From the NCBI RefSeq assembly GCF_027570035.1, contig NZ_JAKMUU010000002.1, forward strand, positions 248,001 through 312,000: 64,000 nt of DNA, read 5' to 3'. Below the pieces are notes generated by a model. The model made no database searches and had not been told where the DNA came from. It was given only the letters and a program-made list of their open reading frames with translations. The position numbers and the translations under genes are program-made. Shown piece by piece: positions 35,519 to 44,771 of the stretch. Numbering within the stretch: the stretch's first letter is position 1; every line of letters starts with the position of its first letter. This DNA comes from Corynebacterium curieae. GTDB lineage: Bacteria > Actinomycetota > Actinomycetes > Mycobacteriales > Mycobacteriaceae.

Positions 35519-36019
35519 ATGCATATCCGCCCTGCCGAGCTTGCCGACGCCCCCGCGCTCACCGCCATCTACAACGCCGGCTCCGCAGCGAAACCCGCCG
35601 CCAACCTGGTCACATGGCAAGAAGATGTGGCCGACCGCGAAGAGTGGCTCAAAGACATGTTTAAGGCCGGCTCCCCAGTCTTCGTTGCCGTGCACGATGA
35701 TGAAATCATCGGTTGGGCGGCCTACTTCCAATTTGTGACCCCGGCCATCTACTACGGCACCGTAGAAGATTCCGTCTACATTGCCCCGTCCGCCCGAGGC
35801 AAGGGCGTAGGCTCCGAGCTTCTCGACGCCCTCATGGACTTCGCCGCCGACGATGCCTACGTGCAGACGATGATCACCTATATCGTCGATACCAACGAGG
35901 GTTCTATCGCCCTACATAAGAAGTTCGGCTTCACCGAGACCGGCCGCATGCCAAATATCCATACCAAGGATGGCGTCCGCCTCGGCTTGGTGCACCTCCA
36001 GCGCGATTTCGAGCGCTAA
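35519..36019 (+). CDS. GNAT acetyltransferase, second of a tandem pair
   Basis: A 166-residue paralogue of the preceding gene. The N-termini are nearly identical in pattern (HIRPAELADAPALTAIYNAG), and the acetyl-CoA loop is SARGKGVGSELLDALMDFAA. The C-terminal half (TNEGSIALHKKFGFTETGR) also aligns. AAAGGA precedes the ATG, and with 10 bp between the genes the two form an operon. The catalytic-pocket region differs from the first copy (GWAAYFQFVTPAIYYGT versus GWALYHPYRDPRVWTGC), so substrate ranges have probably diverged. Confidence 0.87.
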   Translation: MHIRPAELADAPALTAIYNAGSAAKPAANLVTWQEDVADREEWLKDMFKAGSPVFVAVHDDEIIGWAAYFQFVTPAIYYGTVEDSVYIAPSARGKGVGSELLDALMDFAADDAYVQTMITYIVDTNEGSIALHKKFGFTETGRMPNIHTKDGVRLGLVHLQRDFER

Positions 36020-36040
36020 TAGCTGCGATTTCTGCCTAGG

Positions 36041-36115
36041 TATCCAAAACAAGCACGAAGTTCCCTCTCTCGGCGTAGATATGGAGGTGCGTGCTTGTTT
36101 TGTCTACGCCGGATA
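36041..36115. other. Structured element with interleaved inverted repeats (pseudoknot-capable)
   Basis: Arm 1 CAAAACAAGCACG (36045-36057) pairs perfectly with 36090-36102. Arm 2 CGGCGTAGA (36071-36079), inside the loop of the first, pairs perfectly with 36103-36111 outside it. TATCC (36041-36045) also pairs with GGATA (36111-36115). The order 1-2-1'-2' allows a pseudoknot or two exclusive hairpins. It sits 3' of the GNAT pair. Confidence 0.5.
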
Positions 36116-36122
36116 CACTAAT

Positions 36123-36170
36123 GGCCGCGTTATGCCCTTAACTTTGCGGTATAGGGGCAATAACGCGGCC
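36123..36170. terminator. Long hairpin, probable terminator of metG
   Basis: GGCCGCGTTATGCCC (36123-36137) pairs with GGGCAATAACGCGGCC (36155-36170) with one bulged base. It lies 13 bp beyond the metG stop codon. Confidence 0.7.
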
Positions 36171-36182
36171 GTTTGTGCGCTG

Positions 36183-38015
36183 TTACTTAGTAACAGGAGC
36201 CCACTCTGGACCGGTCTCGCCTAGTTCTGGATCCAGTTTGGAGATCAGCGGTTTGGGCTTAGACAAGGCAGTGCCTGGCTCAACCTGAATGCGCTCCCAC
36301 TTCGCCTGCTGGTGACTGTAGTCACCCATGATGACCGGGTACTCATGGCCTTCTGGCGGCAAACCGGCACCCACGAGCTCAACCGGAATATCGTCCTTGA
36401 CTTCGTGCACTTCTGGCTGTGCAGCCCAGACGCCGCTGCGGCCCAAGGTCTCATGGACCTTTTGCGCGGTAAACGGGAGGTACGGCGTGAGCATCACATT
36501 GCAATCAGAGACCACCTGCAGTGCAGTCCACAGCACGGTGGCTAAGCGCTCGCGCTGGGATTCGTCCTTAGCCAATTTCCACGGCTCTTGGTCTGCAATA
36601 TAAGCGTTGGCTTCGCCGACGACGTGCATGATAGCGGTGATCGCCTGCTTGAACTTGGACTGCTCCAGCAAAGAACCGGCGGTCTCGAAGGTCTCTTCCG
36701 CCAGCTGCAGGATTTCCTTGTCCTTATCCTCTAGCGCTGCGGGTGCTGGAACCTCACCGAAGTTTTTGAAGGCCATCGACACGGTGCGGTTAACGAGGTT
36801 GCCCCAACCATTGGCGAGCTCGTTATTGATGCGGCGGACGAATTCATCCCAGGTGAAGTCCGTGTCATTATTCTCTGGTCCCGCCACTGCGATAAAGTAG
36901 CGCAGAGCGTCTGGGCCAAACTCCGCCAAGAAGTCCTTGACATAAATGACAACGCCTTTGGAGGAGGAGAACTTGGAGCCAGACATGGTCAAGTACTCGG
37001 AGGAGACGATCTCCGTAGGCAGGTTCAACTCACCGTACTGGTGCAGCTCGCCGCCTTTTGCGCCCTTGCCGGCATAGCCCAAAAGCTCGGCCGGCCAGAT
37101 CTGGGAGTGGAAAGTGATATTGTCCTTGCCTTGGAAGTAATAGTGGTGGGCCTCTGGGTTTTGCCAGAAGTCCTTCCAAGCATCTGGCTGGCCAATGCGG
37201 TAAGCCCATTCGATGGAAGAAGACAGGTAACCAATGACGGCATCGAACCACACGTAAAGCTTCTTGGCGTCATTATCTTGCCAGCCCTCAACCGGGATGG
37301 GAATGCCCCAGTCGATATCACGCGTCATGGTGCGCGGGCGCATATCTTCAAGCAGATTCAGGGAGAACTTCAAGACGTTCGGACGCCAGTCTTCGCGCGT
37401 GGATAGCCACCGCTGCAGCTCGCCCTTGATAGATGGCAGATCTAGCAGGAAGTGCTCGGTTTCGATGAACTTAGGGGTCTCGCCGTTGATCTTAGATACG
37501 GGATTAATAAGATCCACTGGGTCGAGCTGATTGCCGCACTCATCGCACTGGTCGCCGCGGGCGCCATCCGCGCCGCAGATTGGGCAGGTGCCCTCGATGT
37601 AGCGATCCGGCAAGGTGCGTCCAGTAGATGGCGAAATAGCGCCCTGGGTGGTCTTTTTAAGCATGTATCCATTGGCATACAAGCCCTTGAATAGCTCCTG
37701 CACCACGGAGTAGTGGTTGCGGGTGGTGGTGCGGGTAAAGAGATCGTAGGACAGGCCTAGGTTGGCCAGGTCAGTAACGATCTGGCGGTTGTAGCGGTCT
37801 GCGAGTTCGCGTACGGATACGCCTTCCTTATCTGCTTGTACCAACAACGGAGTGCCGTGCTCGTCGGTACCGGAGACCATGAGTACGTTGCGGCCACGCA
37901 TTCGCTGGAAACGCGCAAAAACATCAGAAGGAACGCCAAAGCCGGCCACGTGGCCGATGTGGCGCGGGCCGTTGGCGTAGGGCCAAGCAACATTTACTAC
38001 TACAGACTCAGTCAT
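36183..38015 (-). CDS. metG: Methionyl-tRNA synthetase
   Basis: A 610-residue class I synthetase that charges initiator and elongator tRNA-Met. The HIGH motif is at residues 19-22 ([11 protein letters not shown]). The zinc-binding connective peptide with [20 protein letters not shown] is intact, and the KMSKS-equivalent is [10 protein letters not shown]. The anticodon-binding domain follows; the EMAP-like C-terminal domain of the E. coli protein is absent. The ATG at 38015 is preceded by TAAAGT on the minus strand with 7 nt between, so a leaderless transcript is likely. It is downstream of betP but separated by a terminator. Confidence 0.96.
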   Translation of the reverse strand: MTESVVVNVAWPYANGPRHIGHVAGFGVPSDVFARFQRMRGRNVLMVSGTDEHGTPLLVQADKEGVSVRELADRYNRQIVTDLANLGLSYDLFTRTTTRNHYSVVQELFKGLYANGYMLKKTTQGAISPSTGRTLPDRYIEGTCPICGADGARGDQCDECGNQLDPVDLINPVSKINGETPKFIETEHFLLDLPSIKGELQRWLSTREDWRPNVLKFSLNLLEDMRPRTMTRDIDWGIPIPVEGWQDNDAKKLYVWFDAVIGYLSSSIEWAYRIGQPDAWKDFWQNPEAHHYYFQGKDNITFHSQIWPAELLGYAGKGAKGGELHQYGELNLPTEIVSSEYLTMSGSKFSSSKGVVIYVKDFLAEFGPDALRYFIAVAGPENNDTDFTWDEFVRRINNELANGWGNLVNRTVSMAFKNFGEVPAPAALEDKDKEILQLAEETFETAGSLLEQSKFKQAITAIMHVVGEANAYIADQEPWKLAKDESQRERLATVLWTALQVVSDCNVMLTPYLPFTAQKVHETLGRSGVWAAQPEVHEVKDDIPVELVGAGLPPEGHEYPVIMGDYSHQQAKWERIQVEPGTALSKPKPLISKLDPELGETGPEWAPVTK

Positions 38016-38099
38016 GGGTCCTACTTTATCGAAGCCAGCTCCTGCCTACACGATCAGGGCAGATATTGGCTTCGCTGGTGAACCGCATTTTCAGCAGAA

Positions 38100-38141
38100 A
38101 GCGCCCACCGCCTCCCCCGTGGAGAGGAAACGATGGGCACT
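38100..38141 (-). terminator. betP terminator
   Basis: On the minus strand AGTGCCCA pairs with TGGGCGCT (one G-U), enclosing a second stem CCTCTCC / GGGAGG. It is followed by TTCTG. It separates betP from the metG promoter. Confidence 0.55.
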
Positions 38142-38168
38142 GGCTATGGGCAGCCTTAAGGGCGCAGA

Positions 38169-40025
38169 TTACTTGCGCTTCATCGGATTCTTCAGGCGCT
38201 CATTGCGGCGCTTCTTAAGAACCTGAGTGCGCTGATATTCACGGTGCAGACGGCGCTCGCGGGCCATCTTGCGCTGGAATTGCTGTGCCTCGCGGTATTC
38301 GAGGTAGATGACATCCTCGCTCAGTGCCTTGTAAATGGCGAACATCAAGCCAACGACAATGAACAGGAATGGCAGCGCGGCAACAATGGTGACGTTCTGC
38401 AGGTTAGACAGAGCGTCCTCATTAGCCAGCAGCAGGGTCAGGCCTACCAAGGCGGTCAGTGCGCCCCATGCGGCGGATAGCCACGGCTTAGCGGTAGAAG
38501 CACCATTCTGGGACATGGAGCCCATCACCGTGGAAGCGGAGTCCGCAGAGGTGATGAAGAAGGTCGCCAACAGAACTGCCGCAACGATGCCAGCGATGAA
38601 GCCTCCTGGCATGGTCTGCAGCAGATTGAACAGCTCTTCCTCGGCAGACTCACCGGTAATGGATTCGCCGTTTTGCTCCATGTGGATGGCGGTGCCGCCG
38701 AAGATTGCGAACCACAGGGTGGATACACCCGCGGGAATGAGGAGTACGCCCAAGCAGAACTCGCGCACGGAACGGCCACGGGAAATGCGAGCCAAGAACA
38801 TGCCCACGAATGGGGACCAAGAAACCCACCATGCCCAGTAGAAGATGGTGTAGCCAGACAGCCACTCACCGGCGGTGCCGTTCTCGGACTCGGCGGTACG
38901 GCCAATCATCTCGGTGAAGTAGTTGAGGTAGTTACCGATAGAACCTGGAATCTGGTTCAAGATGGTCACGGTCGGACCCAAGATGAACACGAAGATGGCC
39001 AGCACTGCGGCGAGAATCATATTCGCATTGGAAATGTACTGAATGCCCTTGCCCACGCCGGACATCGCGGACAGGATGAATGCGAGGGTCAGAACCAACA
39101 CGATGCCGACAACAACGGAGTTCGTCGGGTTATCGATGATGCCGGAGGCCTTCAGGCCAGCCTGAATCTGCAGGGCGCCTAGGCCCAGGGAGCAGGCGGT
39201 GCCGAAGACGGTAGCGAAAATAGACAGGATGTCGATGAACTTGCCCACCGCGCCGTTGGCATTTCGCTCGCCGATAAGCGGCACAAAGGCTTGGCTTAGC
39301 AGCTGCTTGCGGCCGATGCGGAAGGTGGAGTAAGCAATGGCCAGACCGACGATGGCGTAAACGGCCCAAGGGTGCAAAGTCCAGTGGAACATGGCATAGG
39401 CCATGGACGAGCCAACGTTGCCAGTGCCCTCACCGGGGGTGCCGTCGCGGTAGTTAGCAAGCGGCTCGGAGGCACCGTAGAACATCAGGCCAATGCCCAT
39501 GCCTGCGGCGAACATCATCGCAATCCACGATGGCGTGGAAAATTCCGGCTCCTCATTAATATGGCCCAGCTTGATGGAGCCGAATTTAGAGGCAGCGATA
39601 AAGACAACGAACACCACAAAGACGGTGCCGAAAAGAATATAGGCCCAACCGAAGTTGTCTACGACCCAGGTCAGGGCCGAAGAAGAGAAGTTGGCGAAGT
39701 TATCCGGGGCGGCCAAGCCCCACACGACGATCGCGGCAATCAGCACGCCGGCAATGCCGACGATGGACCAATCGATTGGCATATTGTCACGATCGGCCGC
39801 GATTTCCACCTCAGGATCGTCGTAGCGCTCCGGGTGGAAACCATCGGAGTGAATCATGTCCTGAAGCTGGCCGGTAGCAGATTGTGCGTCCAGCTGTTCA
39901 TCTACAGTCTGATAATTCTCAATAGGCTGCTCGCTCGAAGAAGCCGAAGCCGGCTGTGCCTGTGCACCGACCGGTTCCTTTCCTTCTTCTGGCACGCCTG
40001 TGCCCATGTTTTCCGAATTTGTCAT
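38169..40025 (-). CDS. betP: Glycine betaine transporter BetP (BCCT family)
   Basis: An osmotically activated Na+/betaine symporter, 618 residues, 12 helices. The glycine-rich Na+/substrate stretch [17 protein letters not shown], the aromatic box [22 protein letters not shown] and [18 protein letters not shown] are as in C. glutamicum BetP. The neighbours rsmI and pmt also fit that locus. The 90-residue N-terminus is acidic. The C-terminus is an amphipathic positive tail ([19 protein letters not shown]) like the osmosensor helix of BetP. It is slightly longer than BetP at both ends. Alternative: an LcoP/EctP paralogue. Confidence 0.88.
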   Translation of the reverse strand: MTNSENMGTGVPEEGKEPVGAQAQPASASSSEQPIENYQTVDEQLDAQSATGQLQDMIHSDGFHPERYDDPEVEIAADRDNMPIDWSIVGIAGVLIAAIVVWGLAAPDNFANFSSSALTWVVDNFGWAYILFGTVFVVFVVFIAASKFGSIKLGHINEEPEFSTPSWIAMMFAAGMGIGLMFYGASEPLANYRDGTPGEGTGNVGSSMAYAMFHWTLHPWAVYAIVGLAIAYSTFRIGRKQLLSQAFVPLIGERNANGAVGKFIDILSIFATVFGTACSLGLGALQIQAGLKASGIIDNPTNSVVVGIVLVLTLAFILSAMSGVGKGIQYISNANMILAAVLAIFVFILGPTVTILNQIPGSIGNYLNYFTEMIGRTAESENGTAGEWLSGYTIFYWAWWVSWSPFVGMFLARISRGRSVREFCLGVLLIPAGVSTLWFAIFGGTAIHMEQNGESITGESAEEELFNLLQTMPGGFIAGIVAAVLLATFFITSADSASTVMGSMSQNGASTAKPWLSAAWGALTALVGLTLLLANEDALSNLQNVTIVAALPFLFIVVGLMFAIYKALSEDVIYLEYREAQQFQRKMARERRLHREYQRTQVLKKRRNERLKNPMKRK

Positions 40026-40270
40026 GAAATATACAGTGGTGCCGAACTACTAAATTATCAAACGAAATATGCAGAAAATTCGCTGCTCAACGGCGTTTCC
40101 CAGGAATTTTCCACGGTAATTTGAATGATTTTTACGCTTCATTTCCCCATGTAAATAGCGCTTTAAGCCTCTCACCCACCCGCACACTATAACAATTCAA
40201 TTACAAAGGCCCTTTTAGTGAAGCCATCTGCAGTCACCACTAGGTGTGACGCAATCGCGGCTACGGGGGC
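40026..40270. other. betP upstream region
   Basis: Between rsmI and betP, 245 bp AT-rich DNA contains several A/T tracts (40040-40170), as is usual for osmotically regulated promoters. TAATTT is seen on the minus strand near 40054, but no -35 partner and no clear terminator for rsmI. I see no ORF. MtrA or another osmotic regulator would be expected; no motif could be defined by eye. Confidence 0.4.
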
Positions 40271-41125
40271 TTAGGCCTTGCGTGCTTCCAAGGCGGCGTC
40301 ATAAAGCTCGCGGTTGGAAACTTCAGTCCCTTTCGCCGCTTGTTTGCAGGCATCTTTAAGCCGCATACCCGCCGCGGCTAGTTCGAGTGCCTTGGGCACT
40401 AATTCTTGGGCGGTAGCAGCCGCAGCCGTACCGCCCTCGATCACTACAGTGATCTCTCCCCTAGCGCCGTCTGCCGCCCACTCAGCCAGCTCGCTTAAGC
40501 TGCCGCGACGGACCTCCTCATACGTCTTGGTCAATTCACGGCATACGGCCGCTGGGCGCTCGGCGCCGAGAATATCCGCAGCCTCAGCCAGAGTTTCGGC
40601 CACGCGGTGCGGCGACTCGAAGAAGACGATGGCACGCTTTTCATTGCGCAGGGACTCCAACCAGGTCTTGCGGGGCCCGGGTTTGCGGGGAGGAAAGGCA
40701 TCGAAAAGGAAGTGCCCTACACCCAAGCCGGACAATGCCAGCGCCGTGGGCACGGCAGAAGGGCCGGGGAAACAGGTAACGGGGATATCGCGCTCGGCCG
40801 CCGCAGCCACGAGGGACAGGCCTGGGTCAGAGATGATAGGCATACCGGCATCGGTAACAACGAGGACGGTGCCGGCCGCGGCGGCGTCGATAAGCTGGTG
40901 GGCGCGATCCTGTTCATTGTGATCAAAGTTGGACACCACCCGTCCGGAAATCTCGATTCCCAGCGCCTGGGCCAAGTTACGCACGCGGCGCGTATCCTCG
41001 GCCGCGATAACATCCGCATGCTGCAATGCATGCATTAAACGCGCGGAGGCATCCCCCACATTTCCTAACGGCGTGGCGGCGAGGATAACCCCGCGCGGCA
41101 GTGGATCCAGACCTAAAGCAGACAT
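40271..41125 (-). CDS. rsmI: 16S rRNA (cytidine1402-2'-O)-methyltransferase
   Basis: RsmI methylates the ribose of C1402 in the decoding centre, using SAM. The tetrapyrrole-methylase-like fold shows the conserved segments LAATPLGNVGDASARLMHAL, AAEDTRRV, SDPGLSLV and ALALSGLG. SNFDHNEQDRAHQLI is present. Length is 284 residues. Its start region has no clear -10 hexamer. It is divergent from pmt, 63 bp apart. Confidence 0.93.
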   Translation of the reverse strand: MSALGLDPLPRGVILAATPLGNVGDASARLMHALQHADVIAAEDTRRVRNLAQALGIEISGRVVSNFDHNEQDRAHQLIDAAAAGTVLVVTDAGMPIISDPGLSLVAAAAERDIPVTCFPGPSAVPTALALSGLGVGHFLFDAFPPRKPGPRKTWLESLRNEKRAIVFFESPHRVAETLAEAADILGAERPAAVCRELTKTYEEVRRGSLSELAEWAADGARGEITVVIEGGTAAAATAQELVPKALELAAAGMRLKDACKQAAKGTEVSNRELYDAALEARKA

Positions 41126-41188
41126 GCTTCTAGCATTCCATACTCTTCAATGCGCGGGCGCGCCGCCTTGTGGCCTACACTCAACCAA

Positions 41189-42769
41189 GTGACTATTGCT
41201 ACCGCTGCCCCATCGCGCACCACGCACGACACCGTGGCTCCGCCAGCACCCCGCGCCTACGTGTGGGGCAAGGCTGACTGGATAAGCACTAGCGTCGTCG
41301 GCGTGCTCGCACTCATTACCCGTTTTGTCGGACTGACCGCGCCTGTATCCAAGGGCACGCCCGTCTTTGATGAAAAGCACTACGTTCCACAGGCCTGGGA
41401 TATGGTCAAAAGCTGGGACAACCTTTTCATAGGCGGCATTGAGACCAACCCCGGTTACGGGCTCGTAGTACACCCACCGCTGGGCAAGCAGATCGTGGCA
41501 CTATCCGAATGGGTCTTTGGCTATTCCCCCATGGGCTGGCGCTTTATGACGGCCCTTTTCGGCGCAGCCACCGTGCTCTTGACGATGTCCCTGGCGCGCC
41601 GCGTCTCCTTATCCTGGCAGGTAGCGACCCTGGCTGGCCTGCTCGCCATCTTTGATGGCGTGCTCTTGGTCTCTTCCAAGTTCGGCATGCTGGATATCTT
41701 CCAAGTTTTCTTCATCGTCGCCGCCGCTTGGGCGCTAGCACGCGATCATAACCAGATGCGGCAGCGCCTCCACTGTGCCTTTAGCAAAGGGCGGATGGGC
41801 TCCTCAGATTTCGGTCCGCGCTTTGGATTCCGCTGGTGGCGGTTATTGGCCGGAGCGTGCCTGGGCCTGTCCTTAGGCGTGAAGTGGTCCGGACTGTACT
41901 TCATCATGTTCTTTGGCTTGATGTCCGTCTTTAGCGATCTCGCGTTGCGCAAACGCTATGGCGTGCGCCGCTATGTAGTAGGCACTCTCGTGCGCGATAC
42001 TCCGGCGGCCTTGGCTTCTATCGTGCTGGTACCCGTGCTGCTCTACGCGTGGACTTGGCGGGCCTGGTTCGCCTCTGAAACTGCCGTATACCGCCACGCC
42101 AAAGTAGACGGGACCATCGAGGATGGTTCGTGGCTAATGCATCTCCCCGATTCCTTGGCCGGATGGTTCTACTACCACTCTTCTGTCCTGGAATTCCACG
42201 CGAGCTTGACTTCCTCCGGCGGACACCATCACCCGTGGGATTCCAAGCCATGGGCTTGGCTCGTTGGCGCCCGCCCCATCTTGTACTACTCCTCCACCGA
42301 CCTACAGTGCGGTGATGGCAGCAATGAGTGCCGCAAGATGCTCTACCTCTTTGGCACCCCAGCCATTTGGTGGCTAGTCATCCCGGCTGTCCTGTGGGGC
42401 CTGTGGTCACTTCTCATCCGCCGCAACCGCGCTTTCCTCATCCCCTTAGTAGGTTTTGCCGCTGGCTTCTTGCCGTGGCTCGCGGCCTTTGACCGTCAGA
42501 TGTACTTCTTTTACGCCACAGCCTTTATCCCCTTTGTCATCGTGCTTATTGCTTTGGCTCTGGGCCAGCTCATCGGCCACGGCAGACCGGTGCGTTGGGA
42601 ATGGCTCCAAAGCTTGGCTGGCGGTTCCGTGCGCTGGGGGACTATCGCCGCCGTGTTCTACTTAGCCTTGGTCGTGGCGATGTTTTTCTACTTCTCGCCA
42701 ATTTTGTACGGCTACAAGATCCCTGATTCCTGGTACCACTCCATGATGTGGTTGCCCAGCTGGACCTAG
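41189..42769 (+). CDS. pmt: Polyprenyl-phosphate-mannose:protein mannosyltransferase
   Basis: A multi-spanning GT-C glycosyltransferase that O-mannosylates proteins exported by Sec, using decaprenyl-phosphate mannose. The catalytic acidic pair is D61-E62 in PVFDEKHYVPQAW, in the first extracytoplasmic loop. The downstream membrane region contains ILYYSSTDLQCGDGSNECRK, a PMT-type lumenal loop, and WLAAFDRQMYFFYATAFIP. 526 residues. The start is GTG 41189; TACACT (41176-41181) ends 7 nt before it, giving a leaderless GTG transcript. Confidence 0.92.
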   Translation: MTIATAAPSRTTHDTVAPPAPRAYVWGKADWISTSVVGVLALITRFVGLTAPVSKGTPVFDEKHYVPQAWDMVKSWDNLFIGGIETNPGYGLVVHPPLGKQIVALSEWVFGYSPMGWRFMTALFGAATVLLTMSLARRVSLSWQVATLAGLLAIFDGVLLVSSKFGMLDIFQVFFIVAAAWALARDHNQMRQRLHCAFSKGRMGSSDFGPRFGFRWWRLLAGACLGLSLGVKWSGLYFIMFFGLMSVFSDLALRKRYGVRRYVVGTLVRDTPAALASIVLVPVLLYAWTWRAWFASETAVYRHAKVDGTIEDGSWLMHLPDSLAGWFYYHSSVLEFHASLTSSGGHHHPWDSKPWAWLVGARPILYYSSTDLQCGDGSNECRKMLYLFGTPAIWWLVIPAVLWGLWSLLIRRNRAFLIPLVGFAAGFLPWLAAFDRQMYFFYATAFIPFVIVLIALALGQLIGHGRPVRWEWLQSLAGGSVRWGTIAAVFYLALVVAMFFYFSPILYGYKIPDSWYHSMMWLPSWT

Positions 42770-42785
42770 CCACGCGCAATCATGA

Positions 42786-43487
42786 TTACTGTGGCTGTGC
42801 GTTAAGGGACTTCCACCAGGCGCGCACTAAGTAGCCCTTTTCGGCAGCCCAGCCCCACCCCAAACTAATGGTCGCAAGAGCCGTGGCGATAAGGAAATAC
42901 ACCTGCTCAATAGTCACGGTGCTTAGTGCGATATCGCGCATGCCAAAGCCAAACAAGAAGGCAAACATCGTAGCCGATACAGGTAGTAGACCGGTAACCG
43001 CCGCGGGGCGCCACGCGCTAAAGAACAGACCACAAGCCATTCCAAAGCGCATCGCTGCGCCTTCCATGAGGAGGCTGGCTCGCTCTGGATCCGCGGTGGG
43101 ATCGAGCACCGTGCCGCCTGCACCCAACGGTACTAGCCCCGAGGCGTGGACGATGAGTACCACAGCCCAGATTGCAAAAATGACCCCCATAAGCACCATG
43201 GCGATGCGCGCCACCATCAGGTTGGCTTGACGAGCGCTCGAGGTGCGCCGCCATTCCGGCTCCACGCCGGCCAAAATGACCTCGGAAAGATCCGTTGGCG
43301 GTGCCATGCCAGAATCTGAGGGTTCCACAAAATTTAGGGAGCGTGAGAGCGCGGCCGCCTTATCGCGAAAGGCTCGGCATTCGGCGCAGCTTTCTAGGTG
43401 GGCATCGATGACGTCCTTAGACAACTCGGAGTGCTCGCCGTCCAGTTGCGCAGAGACGGCCGCTTGGACCTGACTATGCGTCAACAT
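42786..43487 (-). CDS. zf-HC2 (anti-sigma-like) membrane protein
   Basis: A 233-residue protein with an N-terminal zinc-finger domain H-x3-C-x2-C (DAHLESCAECRAF at about residues 35-47), typical of anti-sigma factors of ECF sigma factors, followed by three or four membrane helices. Such proteins usually bind a sigma factor, but no sigma gene is adjacent, so partner and signal are unknown. ATG 43487 (LTHSQVQAAVSAQLDG) is chosen over 43526. It overlaps the end of the DoxX gene by 14 nt, so they form an operon. Confidence 0.8.
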   Translation of the reverse strand: MLTHSQVQAAVSAQLDGEHSELSKDVIDAHLESCAECRAFRDKAAALSRSLNFVEPSDSGMAPPTDLSEVILAGVEPEWRRTSSARQANLMVARIAMVLMGVIFAIWAVVLIVHASGLVPLGAGGTVLDPTADPERASLLMEGAAMRFGMACGLFFSAWRPAAVTGLLPVSATMFAFLFGFGMRDIALSTVTIEQVYFLIATALATISLGWGWAAEKGYLVRAWWKSLNAQPQ

Positions 43488-43887
43488 TGCTGAGCACCCC
43501 GTCCATGCTGGCTCGACCGGAACCAAAAATCACGATCATCAACAAAGACACCAGCAACACCAGCGGGTATTCGATTCCGCCATCGGCAGCAAAAAGCCCA
43601 TTTCCCAGATGCACAAAATACAGGGCGCACCCCATGAGCAAGGCAAGGGCACCGGCCACGAAGGTGGTAAGCAGGCCAACCACCAAGAACGCGCCGCCTG
43701 CCATTTCCCCGATTGCTGCAATATAGCCGGAAAGGTGGGGCTGCGGAACCCCGAGGGCAGAGAACTGTCCCACAGTTTCGTCCATGCCAGTTAAAAACAT
43801 CTTGTCCACGCCGTGTGCGATAAAGATTAATCCGAGAACCGCTCGAAAAATAAGCAGTGCGGCATCGCGTACGGCAGGTCTATTCAT
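43474..43887 (-). CDS. DoxX-family membrane protein
   Basis: A small polytopic protein of 137 residues with four helices. FRAVLGLIFIAHGVDKMF and AAIGEMAGGAFLVVGLLT are the usual DoxX landmarks. Mycobacterial relatives protect against redox and thiol stress by partnering other membrane proteins. ATG 43887 is used; TAATCT on the minus strand ends 7 nt upstream, so the mRNA is probably leaderless. The operon with the zf-HC2 protein suggests a membrane redox-sensing pair, an inference. Confidence 0.82.
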   Translation of the reverse strand: MNRPAVRDAALLIFRAVLGLIFIAHGVDKMFLTGMDETVGQFSALGVPQPHLSGYIAAIGEMAGGAFLVVGLLTTFVAGALALLMGCALYFVHLGNGLFAADGGIEYPLVLLVSLLMIVIFGSGRASMDGVLSNVDA

Positions 43888-44040
43888 GCTGAACAGATTA
43901 CCCTGAACCCCCAACTCAATGCGAAGGCGGTAGGCTACACCCGCTTTCCTGGGAAATTCGCCTTGTGGCGGGGAAGCAACAGCTTTCTGCGGCAAGGGCT
44001 GTTTCAATGGGGACTACGCACACGTTAAAAGGAGAACACC

Positions 44041-44757
44041 ATGAGCGAATCAACAACGCAGTCCGCAGAACGCACTACCTTGGTCTATGACGATGATGGC
44101 CTTGGCCGTCCGCCTTGGGCTATGTCTTCGCCCCTTCTTAAGGAGTATTACGACACCGAATGGGGGCTTCCCATTTTTGAGGAAGCGGCGCTCTATGAGC
44201 GCTTGAGTCTAGAGTCTTTCCAGTCCGGTCTTTCCTGGGCCGTGGTACTGAAAAAGCGCGAAGCCTTCCGTGCAGCATTTTGCAATTTCGATCCAGACAA
44301 GGTTGCCGAATTTGATGAAGCAGACGTAGAGCGCCTGCTTGGCGACGCCTCCATTATCCGCAACGAAACTAAAATTCGCGCCGCCATCAATAACGCCAAA
44401 GCCACGATCGCGCTGCGCGAGGAGGGTGGGCTCGCAGAGTTCATCTGGGCATTCCAGCCGCCGGAAAACCTCTACCCCACCGTGATGGAGGATATTCCGA
44501 AAAAGAGCTACGAGTCTAAGCTCATGTCGCGCGAGCTAAAGAAGAAGGGTTTTCGCTTCGTTGGCCCCGTCACCTGTTTCGCTTTAATGGAGGCCATCGG
44601 CATGGTAGACACCCACCTCCTCGGTTCCCATCGCCGTGGCACCTCTGGGGTATGGCACGAAAGCGGCGTGCCTCACTACGGCTTAGCGCAAGAGTACGCG
44701 GCGATTAAGAGCCAGCAACCAACGCAGGCCGCCGAAGTGCGGAAGGCGGCCGGTTAA
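44041..44757 (+). CDS. tag: DNA-3-methyladenine glycosylase I, without zinc snap
   Basis: Tag removes 3-methyladenine from DNA. Family motifs are intact: YYDTEWG, LESFQSGLSWAVVLKKREAFRAAF, FDPDKVA, LKKKGFRFVGPVTCFALMEAIGMVDTH. The Glu of LESFQSGLSW corresponds to E. coli Glu38. Three of the four zinc-snap residues of E. coli Tag are replaced: Cys4 is Pro (GRPPW), His17 is Tyr (YYD), and Cys179 is Ser (LLGS). Only the His of DTHLLG remains. AAGGAGA precedes the ATG. Length is 238 versus 187 in E. coli because of N- and C-terminal extensions. Confidence 0.9.
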   Translation: MSESTTQSAERTTLVYDDDGLGRPPWAMSSPLLKEYYDTEWGLPIFEEAALYERLSLESFQSGLSWAVVLKKREAFRAAFCNFDPDKVAEFDEADVERLLGDASIIRNETKIRAAINNAKATIALREEGGLAEFIWAFQPPENLYPTVMEDIPKKSYESKLMSRELKKKGFRFVGPVTCFALMEAIGMVDTHLLGSHRRGTSGVWHESGVPHYGLAQEYAAIKSQQPTQAAEVRKAAG

Positions 44758-44771
44758 TACTGCGGCAACGC

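Noticed and set aside
40026-40270. A defined MtrA or other osmotic operator upstream of betP
   Set aside because: The region is AT-rich with many weak repeats; no motif could be chosen by eye with confidence.
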